This document shows, piece by piece, positions 9,197-18,485 of a stretch of 64,000 nucleotides of DNA. Origin of the DNA: an uncultured Nioella sp. (lineage in GTDB: Bacteria; Pseudomonadota; Alphaproteobacteria; Rhodobacterales; Rhodobacteraceae). The stretch is taken from the NCBI GenBank assembly GCA_947495575.1, contig CANLZL010000004.1, forward strand, positions 124,001 through 188,000, read 5' to 3'. The first letter of the stretch is position 1, and every line of letters starts with the position of its first letter. The position numbers and the translations under genes are program-made. The notes beneath the pieces are model-generated. The model saw only the letters and a program-made list of their open reading frames with translations, did no database searches and was not told the origin of the DNA.

Positions 9197-11202
9197 TCGG
9201 CAGTTTCCTCCTTGGCCACGATCTTGGCTTGCCCCTCTTTCGAGAAATGCCCATGCGCCGTCTTGCGCCAGTGAAATGGCTTAGTCAAAAGCTCCAGTAA
9301 TCCCAGGAGGGAGGCCACACTGGCCAGCAGAAAGTAAAGATCCAATAGCGGCATCCACCATCTGAGGCGTTTGTGGCGCGGCAGACGCGAACCACGCCAC
9401 ACTGCGATAAAAGTCAATGCCTGACTGGCGGCAAAAAAGATCACGAGACCGAAATACGCCTTTGGCGGAAAGACCTGATCAAGCGGGTGGGCATAGCCAA
9501 ATAGTTTGATGATCAACGTCCAAAGTAGAGGGGCAAGGGCAAAGCCAAGGACGGCACCCATGACCTGGAATTGCAGGCCGATAAACCGTTTTGGCCCCAA
9601 CTCCCGCCATAACCTTATGGGGTTTCGCATATGGGTTGCCCATGTCATCGCATATCCCTTTAGCCAGCGTGAGCGTTGCTTGACCCAAGGCAAAATGGCT
9701 GAATTGGCCTCTTCGTATGTTGTGGTCTCAATAATTTCCGTTTGGTAGCCTTCGCGCGCCAGTCTAAGGCCCAGATCTGCGTCCTCTGTCACATTGTGGG
9801 CGTCCCATGCGCCCATCTCTTCCAACACGTCTCGCCGAAAAAACAGCGTCGTACCGCCCAAGGGCACAAAGAGTCCCAACCGCTGCACCCCGGGCAATAT
9901 CAATCGAAACCACGTTGCGTATTCTAATGTAAAACAACGGCTTAACCAGTTGTGTGTCGGGTTGTAGTAATCCAACTGGCCTTGCAGACACACGACCTCA
10001 GGTGGCAAATTCAGAAAACGGTCAGCCACTTTTGCGATTTGGTCCGGTTCCGGGGCATCTTCTGCATCATAGACCCCAATGATCGATCCGCGGGCGAAGT
10101 TCAGCCCGTAATTCATCGCGCGCGGCTTGGTGCGCGGCTGGCCGACCGGAACAATTATAGGGCGCATCCAGCCCGGCAGATCAGCAGACGCAACCGCCTC
10201 TTGCGTTGTTTCGTCGACGTCCTCGATCAGCAAAAGCACATCAAGGAGTTCGCGGGGATATTTCAGCCGACTGAGGCGACGGATGAGGTGCCCGGTGATG
10301 TCGCGTTCTTTGAAAAGGGGCACAAGGATCGTGACGACAGGCATACGTTTGAGAGGGAGAGGGGCGTCATCGCGACGGTGGGGGGGCGGACCGGGTGGGT
10401 GACGCTGAGCCTGAATATCGGCCTGCAGTGCAAGCCATTTCAGGGCAGTGTTCCCGGCTGAGATTGCGAGGGCAACCCCAAAGATCAGGGCGATGGCTGG
10501 TGTAGGCGCGACAATGGCGAACAAAAGGTAGGCCAAAAAGGCCAGGCTCCAGTATTTCCGCGCCCGATCGGTTTTCCAGTCGCGGCAACTCACTCGCCCT
10601 GGCGTACGGGCTTCGGCCCTTCGGGCCAATTGGGTCCCGTAGCATTCCGTCAACAGCGATTGCATCTGTGACCGTGATACGATTGTCAGTAGGACCGGAT
10701 TTGAATAGTCCAGCGCGTCCATGATCGCGGGTGCGCGGTCTGGCCGATTGGTGGCAACCACCAATGCCGATCCGGCACGGCGAAGGGGAACGGCATTCAG
10801 GGCAATCGCCCTTTTCGCCGGTAAAAGGCGCAAGGCCAGATCCGGGTCGGCCCGCGCCGCAGCCTTGGGCAAAACATAGGTGTCATATTGCAGGGCGAGC
10901 GCGTGTAGTAATTGCGCCTCGGAGATCATGTTGTGGGCCAACAGGATTTCTCCAACAGGAAGGTCCTGATGGCGTTGCAAGGTCAATGCCATGTCCATCT
11001 GGCTTTGCGAAATAATCCCTTGCCCGATCAGAATTTCGGCCAGACGAGGACGCGGATCGGGCAGGTCCGGAACCGCGTTGATCGCGGCCCGTGCGTCAAA
11101 AGACGCACGGTGGCGGTCAAATTCGCCTTTTTCAGGTGTCCTGTTCAAATTTTCACCCAGCAAAGAAAGCCCGGAGAAATTGGAAAGGACGAGTGCTAAC
11201 AA
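9142..11202 (-). CDS. Family 2 glycosyltransferase with N-terminal MshEN-like domain
   Basis: About 686 residues. An N-terminal domain resembles the type II secretion ATPase N domain (MshEN): RLAEILIGQGIISQSQMDMALTL and PVGEILLAHNMISEAQLLHALALQ repeat the L-x3-G-x6-L-x3-L-x2-Q spacing of c-di-GMP-binding MshEN motifs. Two membrane helices follow, then a processive GT2 domain (VTILVPLFKE, the metal-binding DAEDAPEPDQ, catalytic TEDADLG, and QRSRWLKG), then three or four C-terminal helices. This is the layout of cellulose synthase-like enzymes that make and export a polysaccharide. The start is uncertain: the longest frame begins with TTG at 11202, and there is no ATG before residue 70. It lies downstream of carA on the same strand. 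Confidence 0.85.
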   Translation of the reverse strand: MLALVLSNFSGLSLLGENLNRTPEKGEFDRHRASFDARAAINAVPDLPDPRPRLAEILIGQGIISQSQMDMALTLQRHQDLPVGEILLAHNMISEAQLLHALALQYDTYVLPKAAARADPDLALRLLPAKRAIALNAVPLRRAGSALVVATNRPDRAPAIMDALDYSNPVLLTIVSRSQMQSLLTECYGTQLARRAEARTPGRVSCRDWKTDRARKYWSLAFLAYLLFAIVAPTPAIALIFGVALAISAGNTALKWLALQADIQAQRHPPGPPPHRRDDAPLPLKRMPVVTILVPLFKERDITGHLIRRLSRLKYPRELLDVLLLIEDVDETTQEAVASADLPGWMRPIIVPVGQPRTKPRAMNYGLNFARGSIIGVYDAEDAPEPDQIAKVADRFLNLPPEVVCLQGQLDYYNPTHNWLSRCFTLEYATWFRLILPGVQRLGLFVPLGGTTLFFRRDVLEEMGAWDAHNVTEDADLGLRLAREGYQTEIIETTTYEEANSAILPWVKQRSRWLKGYAMTWATHMRNPIRLWRELGPKRFIGLQFQVMGAVLGFALAPLLWTLIIKLFGYAHPLDQVFPPKAYFGLVIFFAASQALTFIAVWRGSRLPRHKRLRWWMPLLDLYFLLASVASLLGLLELLTKPFHWRKTAHGHFSKEGQAKIVAKEETADQSVPASSFKRTSNAVDR

Positions 11203-11279
11203 ACCCTTAAGGGTTAATGCAAATTACCCGAAAAATTTAAGAAATGGGTTTTCTTAACTCTTTTCTTGGACATCGCGCC

Positions 11280-12434
11280 CTATGCGGGTGCTTTTTGGCG
11301 CGCACTCATGGCTTCGGCAAAGCGTTCGAACAAATAATAGCTGTCCTGCGGGCCGGGGCTGGCCTCAGGGTGATATTGCACTGAGAAGATGGGCTTGTCG
11401 GCGACGCGAATACCGCAGTTTGATCCATCAAAAAGCGACACATGGGTCTCTTTTACATTGGCGGGCAGAGTTTGGCTGTCGACGGTAAACCCGTGGTTCA
11501 TCGAGGTGATTTCCACTTTTCCGGTTTCCAGGTCTTTGACCGGGTGGTTGGCGCCGTGATGGCCGTGGTTCATCTTGACGGTCTTGGCGCCAAGCGCCAG
11601 TGCCAGCATCTGGTGGCCCAGGCAAATGCCAAAGACAGGTAAATCGGCCTTCAAGACCTCTTTGATCATCGGAACGGCATATTGTCCGGTCGCCGCCGGA
11701 TCGCCCGGACCGTTGGATAGAAAAACACCATCAGGGTTATGCGCCAGAACTTCCTCGGCCGTGGCTGAGGCTGGCAGAACAGTGACATCGCACCCAGCCG
11801 AGGCGAGGCAGCGCAGGATATTACGCTTGGCACCGAAATCGAGCGCCACAACTTTGTGGCCGGGGCCAGTGCGGGGTTGATAGCCTTCCGGCCAGGCCCA
11901 CCGCATCTCGTTCCACTGATAACTCTGCGCGCAGGTGACGTCCTTGGCCAGATCCAGCCCTTCCAGCCCGGCAAAACCGCGCGCGGCTGCGATCAGCGCC
12001 TCGAGGTCGAAATTGCCTTCCGGGTCATGGGCCAGGGCGACATGAGGGGCGCCTTGCTGCCGGATGGCGCGGGTCAACCGGCGCGTGTCCACACCGCCGA
12101 TGCAAATGCGCCCGCGAGCGGCCAACCAATCGGTCAGTTCCTGCTCGGCGCGCCAATTCGAAGGCTGGGTCGGGTCCCATTTTACGACCATGCCTGCGGC
12201 CACCGGATCAGCGGTTTCATCGTCTTCCGCCGTGACACCGGTATTGCCGATATGGGGGAAGGTGAAGGTTACGATCTGGCCCGCATAAGAGGGATCGGTC
12301 ATGATCTCCTGATAGCCGGTCATGGCGGTGTTGAAGCACAGCTCGGCCACGGTCTGGCCAATGGCGCCGAAGCCACGCCCGTAAAAAACCGAACCATCGG
12401 CAAGGACAAGGCAGGCGGTGGGGCGGGCGGTCAT
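11280..12434 (-). CDS. carA: Carbamoyl-phosphate synthase small (glutaminase) subunit
   Basis: This 384-residue subunit hydrolyses glutamine and passes ammonia to CarB for carbamoyl phosphate, the precursor of arginine and pyrimidines. The N-terminal CPSase domain is seen in LVLADGSVFYGRGFG and CFNTAMTGYQEI. The class I glutamine amidotransferase domain has the nucleophile in VFGICLGHQMLAL and the His/Glu pair in VQYHPEASPGP. I prefer the ATG at 12434 (MTARPTACLVL) to a frame starting 33 bases upstream. carB is not in the window. Confidence 0.97.
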   Translation of the reverse strand: MTARPTACLVLADGSVFYGRGFGAIGQTVAELCFNTAMTGYQEIMTDPSYAGQIVTFTFPHIGNTGVTAEDDETADPVAAGMVVKWDPTQPSNWRAEQELTDWLAARGRICIGGVDTRRLTRAIRQQGAPHVALAHDPEGNFDLEALIAAARGFAGLEGLDLAKDVTCAQSYQWNEMRWAWPEGYQPRTGPGHKVVALDFGAKRNILRCLASAGCDVTVLPASATAEEVLAHNPDGVFLSNGPGDPAATGQYAVPMIKEVLKADLPVFGICLGHQMLALALGAKTVKMNHGHHGANHPVKDLETGKVEITSMNHGFTVDSQTLPANVKETHVSLFDGSNCGIRVADKPIFSVQYHPEASPGPQDSYYLFERFAEAMSARQKAPA

Positions 12435-12599
12435 GGGCAGCGACTCCGTATAAAAGGGGGCAGGCAAATCGGCGGCAACCTATGCCCAAGCGATGCAGGC
12501 GTCAACTGCGCCTCTTTGGCTTGTTGGCGGTAACGGAATGGCGTATCTTCGGTCTCTGTTGGATAGCTGACAGATGCTCATCAGGGACAGGACCGGGCC

Positions 12600-13058
12600 A
12601 TGCCACTCAGAGAGAAAATCACCGCAGGGCTGAAAGATGCCATGCGTGCAAAGGATGCCACGCGTCTGTCGACGCTGCGTCTGATCAATGCCGCGATCAA
12701 GGATAAGGATATTGCGGCACGCGGCGAGGGCGCACCGGATGGTGTTGGCGAGGCCGATGTGCTGGCGATTCTGGGCAAGATGGTCAAGCAACGCCAGGAA
12801 AGCGCGCGCGCTTATGAAGAGGGTGGGCGACTGGAACTGGCCGAGAAGGAACGCGAAGAGATCTCGGTGATCGAAGAGTTCCTGCCCCGGCAGCTGGATG
12901 AAGATGAAACCGCAGCCGCAATTGACGCTGCCATTACCACGACCGGCGCGGAAAGCATCCGTGATATGGGCAAAGTCATGGGCGCGTTGAAAAAGAAATA
13001 CACCGGCCAGATGGATTTCGGCAGTGTTGGCCCCGCGGTGCGGGACCGTCTGAGCTGA
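12600..13058 (+). CDS. GatB/YqeY domain-containing protein
   Basis: This 152-residue protein matches the YqeY family over its whole length: an N-terminal helical region (REKITAGLKDAMRAKDATRLSTLRLINAAIKD), then MVKQRQESARAYEEGGR, and the C-terminal segment MGKVMGALKKKYTGQMDF. The second half is related to the tRNA-binding tail domain of GatB, so a role in tRNA-dependent amidation has been proposed, but the family function is not settled. The ATG at 12600 directly follows a GGACAGGACC segment. It is divergent from carA. Confidence 0.9.
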   Translation: MPLREKITAGLKDAMRAKDATRLSTLRLINAAIKDKDIAARGEGAPDGVGEADVLAILGKMVKQRQESARAYEEGGRLELAEKEREEISVIEEFLPRQLDEDETAAAIDAAITTTGAESIRDMGKVMGALKKKYTGQMDFGSVGPAVRDRLS

Positions 13059-13682
13059 ACCTATCCCGGTTTCGAATGGCCTTGCGGCCATCCGACCAGC
13101 GGGCTCCGCTTATCACGCTGCCAAGGCAGCCCTCTGCGCGGCGCAGACGCGTTCCGCGTCAGCCACCCCGTCTATCGAAGTGCTGCTGGTCCTAGTGGAT
13201 TGACATGTACTCTGTTGAGTTTTGCCTGAAACAGGTAGGCGCGGGCCCGCGACTGGATCGCGACGGGCGACGTTCGGAATTCCGGTGGGACAGCAGATTG
13301 CCTTGGCCCTTTGGGGGCTGTCTCTGGACAATCGGGCTGTCCTGCCCTGAACATGCGAAAGGGCGAGACCGGAGGGGGAGGACCCCCGGTATCCCGCCCA
13401 TTATTGGTATACCTGAATACACGCCTATCAGACTTTGGTTAAGGCGCGGTAAAGGCGGGTCGGTTTTTGCGCTGATTTCGGGGTGACATCGCAATCGTCA
13501 GATCGCGGTCAGAGTCATAACCGACAGAAATATCTGCAGAACCATCCAGCCCAATGAACTCGGAAGAAAACGCACCGGGACAATTGCCGTTAGGGCAAGA
13601 GGCCCGTCTGTGATAATGTCCGATATTTCGGCAGGCCGGACGGCCAAAATGGCGATCTGCTGTCGGAACGAGGAGAGATATC
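13059..13682. other. 624-bp stretch with no supported gene
   Basis: No frame here looks coding. The first 150 bases are full of short G+C-rich inverted repeats (for example GGCCTTGCGGCC at about 13078-13089). The segment 13285-13410 has a run of G/C blocks, including GGGACAGC and GGGCTGTCC arms, and could fold extensively. It might hold a structured RNA, but I match no known RNA family. The last 60 bases carry the upstream region of the secreted NTF2-like gene. Confidence 0.3.
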
Positions 13683-14105
13683 ATGACGTTGAACACTTTG
13701 CTTCAAGGCGCGGCGCTGGCTGTTGTCGTTGCCTTTCCGGCATTTGCCGACCAGCACACACGCACAACCGAAGAAGTTGTGATGGCCCATCTGGGCGCGT
13801 TCGGAGCCGGCGATGTCGACGCGATTATGGAAGATTATGCCGACGATGCCGTCTTTATCCTGCCCAATGCGGTGCTGGTTGGTCACGATCAGATCCGGCC
13901 CGTGTTTGAAGGCTTGGTTGCAGAATTTTCGCAACCTGGCACGGAGTTCACTCTGGACGTCACCCAGTTCAACGACACAATCGGATATATCGCCTGGCAT
14001 GCCGAAACATCCGTGAATGTCTATGCCTATGGCGGCGACACATTCATCGTTGAAGACGGGTTGATCACGGCCCAGACCGTGGCGCTATCTGTGACACCAA
14101 AATAG
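13683..14105 (+). CDS. Secreted NTF2-like (SnoaL-type) protein
   Basis: This 140-residue protein has an N-terminal signal sequence (TLLQGAALAVVVAFPAFA, cleavage before DQHT) and a compact NTF2-like domain: HLGAFGAGDVDAIMEDYADDAVF, then VGHDQIRPVFEGLVAEF, then WHAETSVNVYAYGGDTFIVEDG. NTF2-like folds are used by many enzymes and binding proteins, so no reaction can be assigned; a periplasmic location is likely. GAGGAGA precedes the ATG. A clear paralogue of the same length lies 376 bases downstream on the same strand. Confidence 0.8.
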   Translation: MTLNTLLQGAALAVVVAFPAFADQHTRTTEEVVMAHLGAFGAGDVDAIMEDYADDAVFILPNAVLVGHDQIRPVFEGLVAEFSQPGTEFTLDVTQFNDTIGYIAWHAETSVNVYAYGGDTFIVEDGLITAQTVALSVTPK

Positions 14106-14481
14106 CGTTTGAGTTAATGCCCGCCTCATTCATGATTTAGAAGACCATGAAGGCCTCGGCGGGTACGGCGACCTTCCAGGCCGGCTTGCGCTGTTACTGC
14201 CGGCGCTCCTTTCGGGGCTGTCCGCATGCGATGCGTCTGGCCTGGTTATATTTCGTGGTTGCGGGAACCAAGTTGGAGTAAGGCTTGGTTCTCGCTCGTT
14301 GATAAAACTTGCCCCATTGCCCGTAGCAGGCAAAGATTTGGGCAACGGGAAGCACTGGCTAAGTATTTGCGCTTCGCTTCTGCCAAGCCCAATTTCTGAA
14401 AAACCTGAAAAATATGATATTGTGACAGATCTCCAGCGCTGCCAGATCAGCCAGCGCTGGCCACCTATCAAGGAGGAAATC
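14106..14481 (+). other. 376-bp spacer between the NTF2-like paralogues
   Basis: No coding frame is supported. An inverted repeat with 8-base arms GAACCAAG (14265-14272) and CTTGGTTC (14284-14291) lies in the middle, and an A+T-rich segment around 14395-14425 may be the promoter of the second paralogue. So the two genes are probably transcribed separately. Confidence 0.4.
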
Positions 14482-14904
14482 ATGACTGTCACCCATTTCA
14501 TTCGCGGCGCTGCCTGTGCCGCCGTTTTTGCATTTCCGGCCTATGCCGATCAACATACCCGGTCGGCAAGTGAAGTCCTCAACCATCACCTTGCGGCTTT
14601 CGGGTCTGGAGACGTTGATCGGATCATGTCCGATTTTGCGGAAGATGCCGTGTTCATCTCACCCGATGGGGTTGTGGTGGGAAGTGATCAGATCAGGCCG
14701 ATTTTTGAAGCCCTGGTTGCCGAGTTTTCCGAACCGGGGATGAGTTTTGAGCTGGATGGTGCGTTTGTTCAGGACCGCTACGCCCAAATCCATTGGCGGG
14801 CTGAGACAGCGGCCAATATTTACCACTATGGCAGCGACACATTTTTGATCGAGGATGGCATGATCCAGATGCAGGCGCTGTCAGTGTCCGTGACCGCAAA
14901 ATAG
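14482..14904 (+). CDS. Secreted NTF2-like (SnoaL-type) protein, paralogue
   Basis: This 140-residue protein aligns end to end with the product of 13683-14105: signal sequence ending in FAFPAYA before DQHTR, then HHLAAFGSGDVDRIMSDFAEDAVF, VGSDQIRPIFEALVAEF and a C-terminal YGSDTFLIEDGM. The ATG at 14482 follows AAGGAGGA at ideal spacing; the longer open frame from 14299 is not needed. The two genes arose by tandem duplication and have diverged at many positions, so both are probably used. The function is unknown. Confidence 0.8.
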   Translation: MTVTHFIRGAACAAVFAFPAYADQHTRSASEVLNHHLAAFGSGDVDRIMSDFAEDAVFISPDGVVVGSDQIRPIFEALVAEFSEPGMSFELDGAFVQDRYAQIHWRAETAANIYHYGSDTFLIEDGMIQMQALSVSVTAK

Positions 14905-14923
14905 GAACCGTTCCCTCATTGCC

Positions 14924-15451
14924 TTAGCCGCGCAATTCCCGCGACAGAAGGGCATAGAGGTCCCGCCGTTCTGAGGGCGCGAGGAAGGCCCCAAATTCGA
15001 CCTCACGCCCCTCTGCCTTGAGGGTCAGATAGTCAGTGACCCTACCGCCCTCCGGCCTGATGGAAAGGCGGACCCAATAGGGGTTGGTCTGCCATACCAG
15101 TGCGGGCTTGCGCGGCGGCTTGTGCGTCAGACGAAGATGGTCGGGCCATATCACAAGCTCTTCATAGAGCATCCCGTCACGCCATGAGCGTTTCAGCCCC
15201 GCCCACATCGCCCAGACGACAAGCCCGACAAAGGGCAGTAGCCCCCAGAAGATGGGCGAGCTGACCACGGCCAGCAGGGGAATGGCCAGCATCGCAGCCG
15301 TCATGGCGATGAACCAGACAAAGCCCTCGGGCGTTAGGGATTTATGAGGACGCAGGATGATTGCGAGGCGCGGGCGCCCGTGCCCTTCATGGAAAAGGGC
15401 CCCGAATTCCTCCGGGGCCCCCTCCTCAAACCGTGTGATCTCAACTGGCAT
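14924..15451 (-). CDS. DUF2244 membrane protein
   Basis: This 175-residue protein has two adjacent transmembrane helices (about residues 45-85: VWFIAMTAAMLAIPLLAVV and PIFWGLLPFVGLVVWAMWAG), then a soluble C-terminal region with LTHKPPRKPALVWQTNPYWVRL, typical of DUF2244. It starts 7 bases after the ctaD stop and is very likely co-transcribed with it. This pairing suggests a role linked to the terminal oxidase or its assembly, but no function is established as far as I know. Confidence 0.85.
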   Translation of the reverse strand: MPVEITRFEEGAPEEFGALFHEGHGRPRLAIILRPHKSLTPEGFVWFIAMTAAMLAIPLLAVVSSPIFWGLLPFVGLVVWAMWAGLKRSWRDGMLYEELVIWPDHLRLTHKPPRKPALVWQTNPYWVRLSIRPEGGRVTDYLTLKAEGREVEFGAFLAPSERRDLYALLSRELRG

Positions 15452-15457
15452 TTGCGC

Positions 15458-17113
15458 TTAGTGAGATGGCTCTTTGTCCCACATATCCGGCGTGGGCAGC
15501 TCTTCAAACGTGTGCTCTGGGGGCGGGTTGGGCAGGGTCCACTCAAGCGTGTCTGCATATTCGCCCCAATAGGCGTTTTCTTCGATCTTGCGGCCTGCGA
15601 GGATCGTGTAGAACACGATGCCGATGAAGAGCAGGAAGGATGCAAAGGCGATGAAGGCACCAATCGACGAGATGTAGTTATAGGTGGCAAAGGCCTCCGG
15701 ATAGTCGATGTAGCGACGTGGCATGCCCTGACGGCCCAGGAAGTGCTGCGGGAAGAAGGTTACGTTGGCGCCGATGAAGAACAGCCAGAAGTGAATCTTG
15801 CCCCAAAGCTCCGGGTACTGACGGCCAGACATTTTGCCGATCCAGTAATACGTACCTGCAAAGATGCAGAACACGGCGCCAAGCGACATCACGTAGTGGA
15901 AGTGGGCAACCACGTAGTAGGTGTCGTGATAGGCGCGGTCGAGGCCTGCCTGAGACAGAACAATGCCGGTCACACCACCCACGGTAAAGACGAAGATGAA
16001 GCCGATCGCAAAGAGCATGGGCGTTTTGAACTCGAGCGAACCGCGCCACATAGTGGCGATCCAGCTGAAGATCTTGACACCCGTGGGTACCGCGATGACC
16101 ATCGTAGCCACCATGAAATAGGCCTGCTGGTTCAGCGACATTCCGACAGTGTACATGTGGTGCGCCCAAACAACGAAGCCAAGCGCGCCAATCGCCACCA
16201 TCGCATAGACCATCGGAAGGTAGCCGAAGACCGGCTTTTTCGAGAAGGTCGCGATGACGTGCGACACGATGCCGAAGCCCGGAACGATGATCATGTAAAC
16301 TTCGGGGTGACCAAAGAACCACAGCAAGTGCTGATAAAGGATCGGGTCGCCGCCATTGGCCGGATCAAAGAACCCAGTGCCGAAATTCCGGTCGGTGAGC
16401 AGCATGGTGATCGCGCCCGCAAGAACCGGCAGGGACAGAAGGATCAGCCACGCGGTGACGAAGATCGACCACGGGAAGAGCGGCGTTTTGTGGAGCGTCA
16501 TGCCCGGTGCGCGCATGTTCAGGAAGGTGGTGATGATGTTGATCGCGCCTAGGATCGACGAGGCACCCGAGACGTGCACCGCGAAAATGGCGAAATCCAT
16601 CGAAATCCCGGCCTCTCGCGTCGACAAAGGTGCATAAAGCACCCAGCCCACGCCGGAACCGGCCTGACCGTTGCCGCCAGGCGACAGGAAGGACAGAACA
16701 CCAAGCGACACACCGCAGACATACATCCAGTAGCTGAGGTTATTGAGCCGTGGGAACGCCATGTCCGGCGCGCCGATCATCAGCGGCATGAAGTAGTTCC
16801 CGAAACCGCCAAAGAGCGCCGGAATAACCACAAAGAACATCATCAGAACGCCGTGATAAGTGATCATCACGTTCCAAAGGTGCCCGTTGGGGGTACATGT
16901 CTCGGCCATGAAGCCTTCGAGACACATGTACTGAACCCCGGGGTTCATCAGCTCCATCCGCATGTAAACGGTGAAGATGATCGACAAAAGCCCTACGGCC
17001 CCGGCGGTGAAAAGATACAGAATACCGATATCTTTGTGGTTGGTGGACATGAACCACCGGGTGAAGAATCCCGGTTTTTCGTGGTCGTGTCCGGAAATGG
17101 CAGCGTCAGCCAT
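15458..17113 (-). CDS. ctaD: Cytochrome c oxidase subunit I (aa3 type)
   Basis: This 551-residue protein is the catalytic subunit of the aa3 terminal oxidase, which reduces O2 to water and pumps protons. Twelve hydrophobic helices are visible. The low-spin heme a ligand lies in [10 protein letters not shown], the CuB ligands in FFGHPEVYM and WAHHMYTVG, and the heme a3/heme a histidines in [10 protein letters not shown]. The K-pathway and cross-linked Tyr follow the HPEVY motif. The ATG at 17113 is clear. Subunits II and III are not in the window, which is common for this gene in the group. DUF2244 follows. Confidence 0.97.
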   Translation of the reverse strand: MADAAISGHDHEKPGFFTRWFMSTNHKDIGILYLFTAGAVGLLSIIFTVYMRMELMNPGVQYMCLEGFMAETCTPNGHLWNVMITYHGVLMMFFVVIPALFGGFGNYFMPLMIGAPDMAFPRLNNLSYWMYVCGVSLGVLSFLSPGGNGQAGSGVGWVLYAPLSTREAGISMDFAIFAVHVSGASSILGAINIITTFLNMRAPGMTLHKTPLFPWSIFVTAWLILLSLPVLAGAITMLLTDRNFGTGFFDPANGGDPILYQHLLWFFGHPEVYMIIVPGFGIVSHVIATFSKKPVFGYLPMVYAMVAIGALGFVVWAHHMYTVGMSLNQQAYFMVATMVIAVPTGVKIFSWIATMWRGSLEFKTPMLFAIGFIFVFTVGGVTGIVLSQAGLDRAYHDTYYVVAHFHYVMSLGAVFCIFAGTYYWIGKMSGRQYPELWGKIHFWLFFIGANVTFFPQHFLGRQGMPRRYIDYPEAFATYNYISSIGAFIAFASFLLFIGIVFYTILAGRKIEENAYWGEYADTLEWTLPNPPPEHTFEELPTPDMWDKEPSH

Positions 17114-17366
17114 GGCCGTCTCCTGTTCAACGACGCGACCGAGGGCGGCGGCCTGCCGTCCCCTTGTCGCGTTCTATTCCCTTGCAGGAGGTTCTAGTTT
17201 GGCAGATCGGCCCGTGCAACGTGTTTGGGCGCGACAAAATGTGAAAAATCATCCTCCACTCGCCTAAGGAGGGAAGATTCTGCGCAACTCTGCTGTTTCT
17301 GGAACCTAACAGCGTTGCGGAGGCCGCGATTTGATTTTGGTCAATAAAGTCGGGTGACTTGCGCGG

Positions 17367-17585
17367 TCAGAGCGATTCCTGAACCGCAATCCCATCCCGT
17401 TGAGGTGGGTTTTCCGCAGCGGCAGTGTCAACATGGCCAAGCATAATGGAGACAGAAAGCGCCACCAATAGAATCAGCGATGCAAGCGCTGCTATCAGAA
17501 TCAAAATTTCGATTCGGTCGTTCTGTTTAATTTCGTCTTCAATATCCACTCGGAACACCTTTAACCTCAAATACAAGCGCCGCAT
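17367..17585 (-). CDS. Small single-helix membrane protein, unknown
   Basis: A 72-residue frame from an ATG at 17585. A charged N-terminal part (VDIEDEIKQNDRIE) leads into one hydrophobic helix (ILILIAALASLILLVALSVSIML) and a short polar tail. The pattern is that of a real small membrane protein, but I recognise no family and no strong ribosome binding site is visible. It lies between lipB and ctaD on the same strand as both. Confidence 0.45.
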   Translation of the reverse strand: MRRLYLRLKVFRVDIEDEIKQNDRIEILILIAALASLILLVALSVSIMLGHVDTAAAENPPQRDGIAVQESL

Positions 17586-17785
17586 TTGGCCACGCCATCA
17601 GTCTGTTATTGGGATGCGTGAAAGCACCCGGCCTTTTTTGCACCTGGCGAGATTTCCTGACCTGTCGTGGCCAAAAAAATGACCACTCAAGAAAAGCCCC
17701 GAAAATGGGGTCGACTTGTGCAGAACCAGATTTCGCCGGAAATTGGGGCATATTAAGGGCGAATTGGCTGGCGCATAGGAAACAG

Positions 17786-18484
17786 TCAGTTTTCGGAGGG
17801 CGCCTTTTGCAGGCGTCTCGGCGCTGAGGATGTGCCAAAGACCTTGGTAAAGGATCGTTGCAGGGCCAGATCGACATCATCCATGGTGACCGGCAAGCCC
17901 AGATCGACAAGGCTGGTGACACCATGATCTGAAATTCCACAAGGCACGATCCCTGTAAAATGGCCTAAATCGGGATCGACGTTGATAGAGATGCCGTGGA
18001 AGCTGACCCATTTGCGGAGACGAATGCCAATGGCCGCGATTTTGTCTTCGCGCGGGCTGCCATCGGGCAGGGGTGGCTTTTCAGGCCGGGTTACCCACAC
18101 GCCAACGCGGCCTTCACGAATTTCGCCGGTCAGATTAAACTCGGCCAGAGTTGCGATCACCCATTGCTCAAGCTCATGCACAAAGCGGCGCACGTCATGC
18201 CCGCGGGCCGCGACATCCAGCAAGACATAGGCCACGCGCTGGCCCGGCCCGTGATAGGTATATTGCCCGCCGCGTTTGGTGTCATAGACGGGGAAGCGGT
18301 CAGGATCGGTCAGATCGGCCGCCTTCGCAGAGGTGCCCGCCGTGTAGAGCGGTGGGTGTTCAACCAGCCAGATCGCCTCTTCCGCGTCACCCGCGGCGAT
18401 TGCATTTGCGCGCGTCTCCATCCACTCGACGGCATCGGGGTAACTGACCGGGGCTTCGGATGTGATCCATTCGACCATTGGCAT
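17786..18484 (-). CDS. lipB: Octanoyl-[acyl-carrier-protein]:protein N-octanoyltransferase
   Basis: LipB moves octanoate from acyl carrier protein to lipoyl domains of 2-oxo-acid dehydrogenases and the glycine cleavage system. The 232-residue sequence has the family signature [20 protein letters not shown], the catalytic lysine in [12 protein letters not shown] and the catalytic cysteine in [15 protein letters not shown]. The ATG at 18484 lies directly after the stop codon of the LytTR gene (18486), so the two are probably translated from one message. Confidence 0.96.
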   Translation of the reverse strand: MPMVEWITSEAPVSYPDAVEWMETRANAIAAGDAEEAIWLVEHPPLYTAGTSAKAADLTDPDRFPVYDTKRGGQYTYHGPGQRVAYVLLDVAARGHDVRRFVHELEQWVIATLAEFNLTGEIREGRVGVWVTRPEKPPLPDGSPREDKIAAIGIRLRKWVSFHGISINVDPDLGHFTGIVPCGISDHGVTSLVDLGLPVTMDDVDLALQRSFTKVFGTSSAPRRLQKAPSEN

Positions 18485-18485
18485 T

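Noticed and set aside
13205-13486. A 93-codon open frame in the 13-kb gap
   Set aside because: It has no ribosome binding site, no family likeness and an Arg/Gly-rich composition expected of noncoding G+C-rich DNA.
15344-16552. A 402-codon open frame opposite ctaD and DUF2244
   Set aside because: It crosses both real genes in antisense and its translation is rich in His/Arg/Asp repeats typical of shadows.
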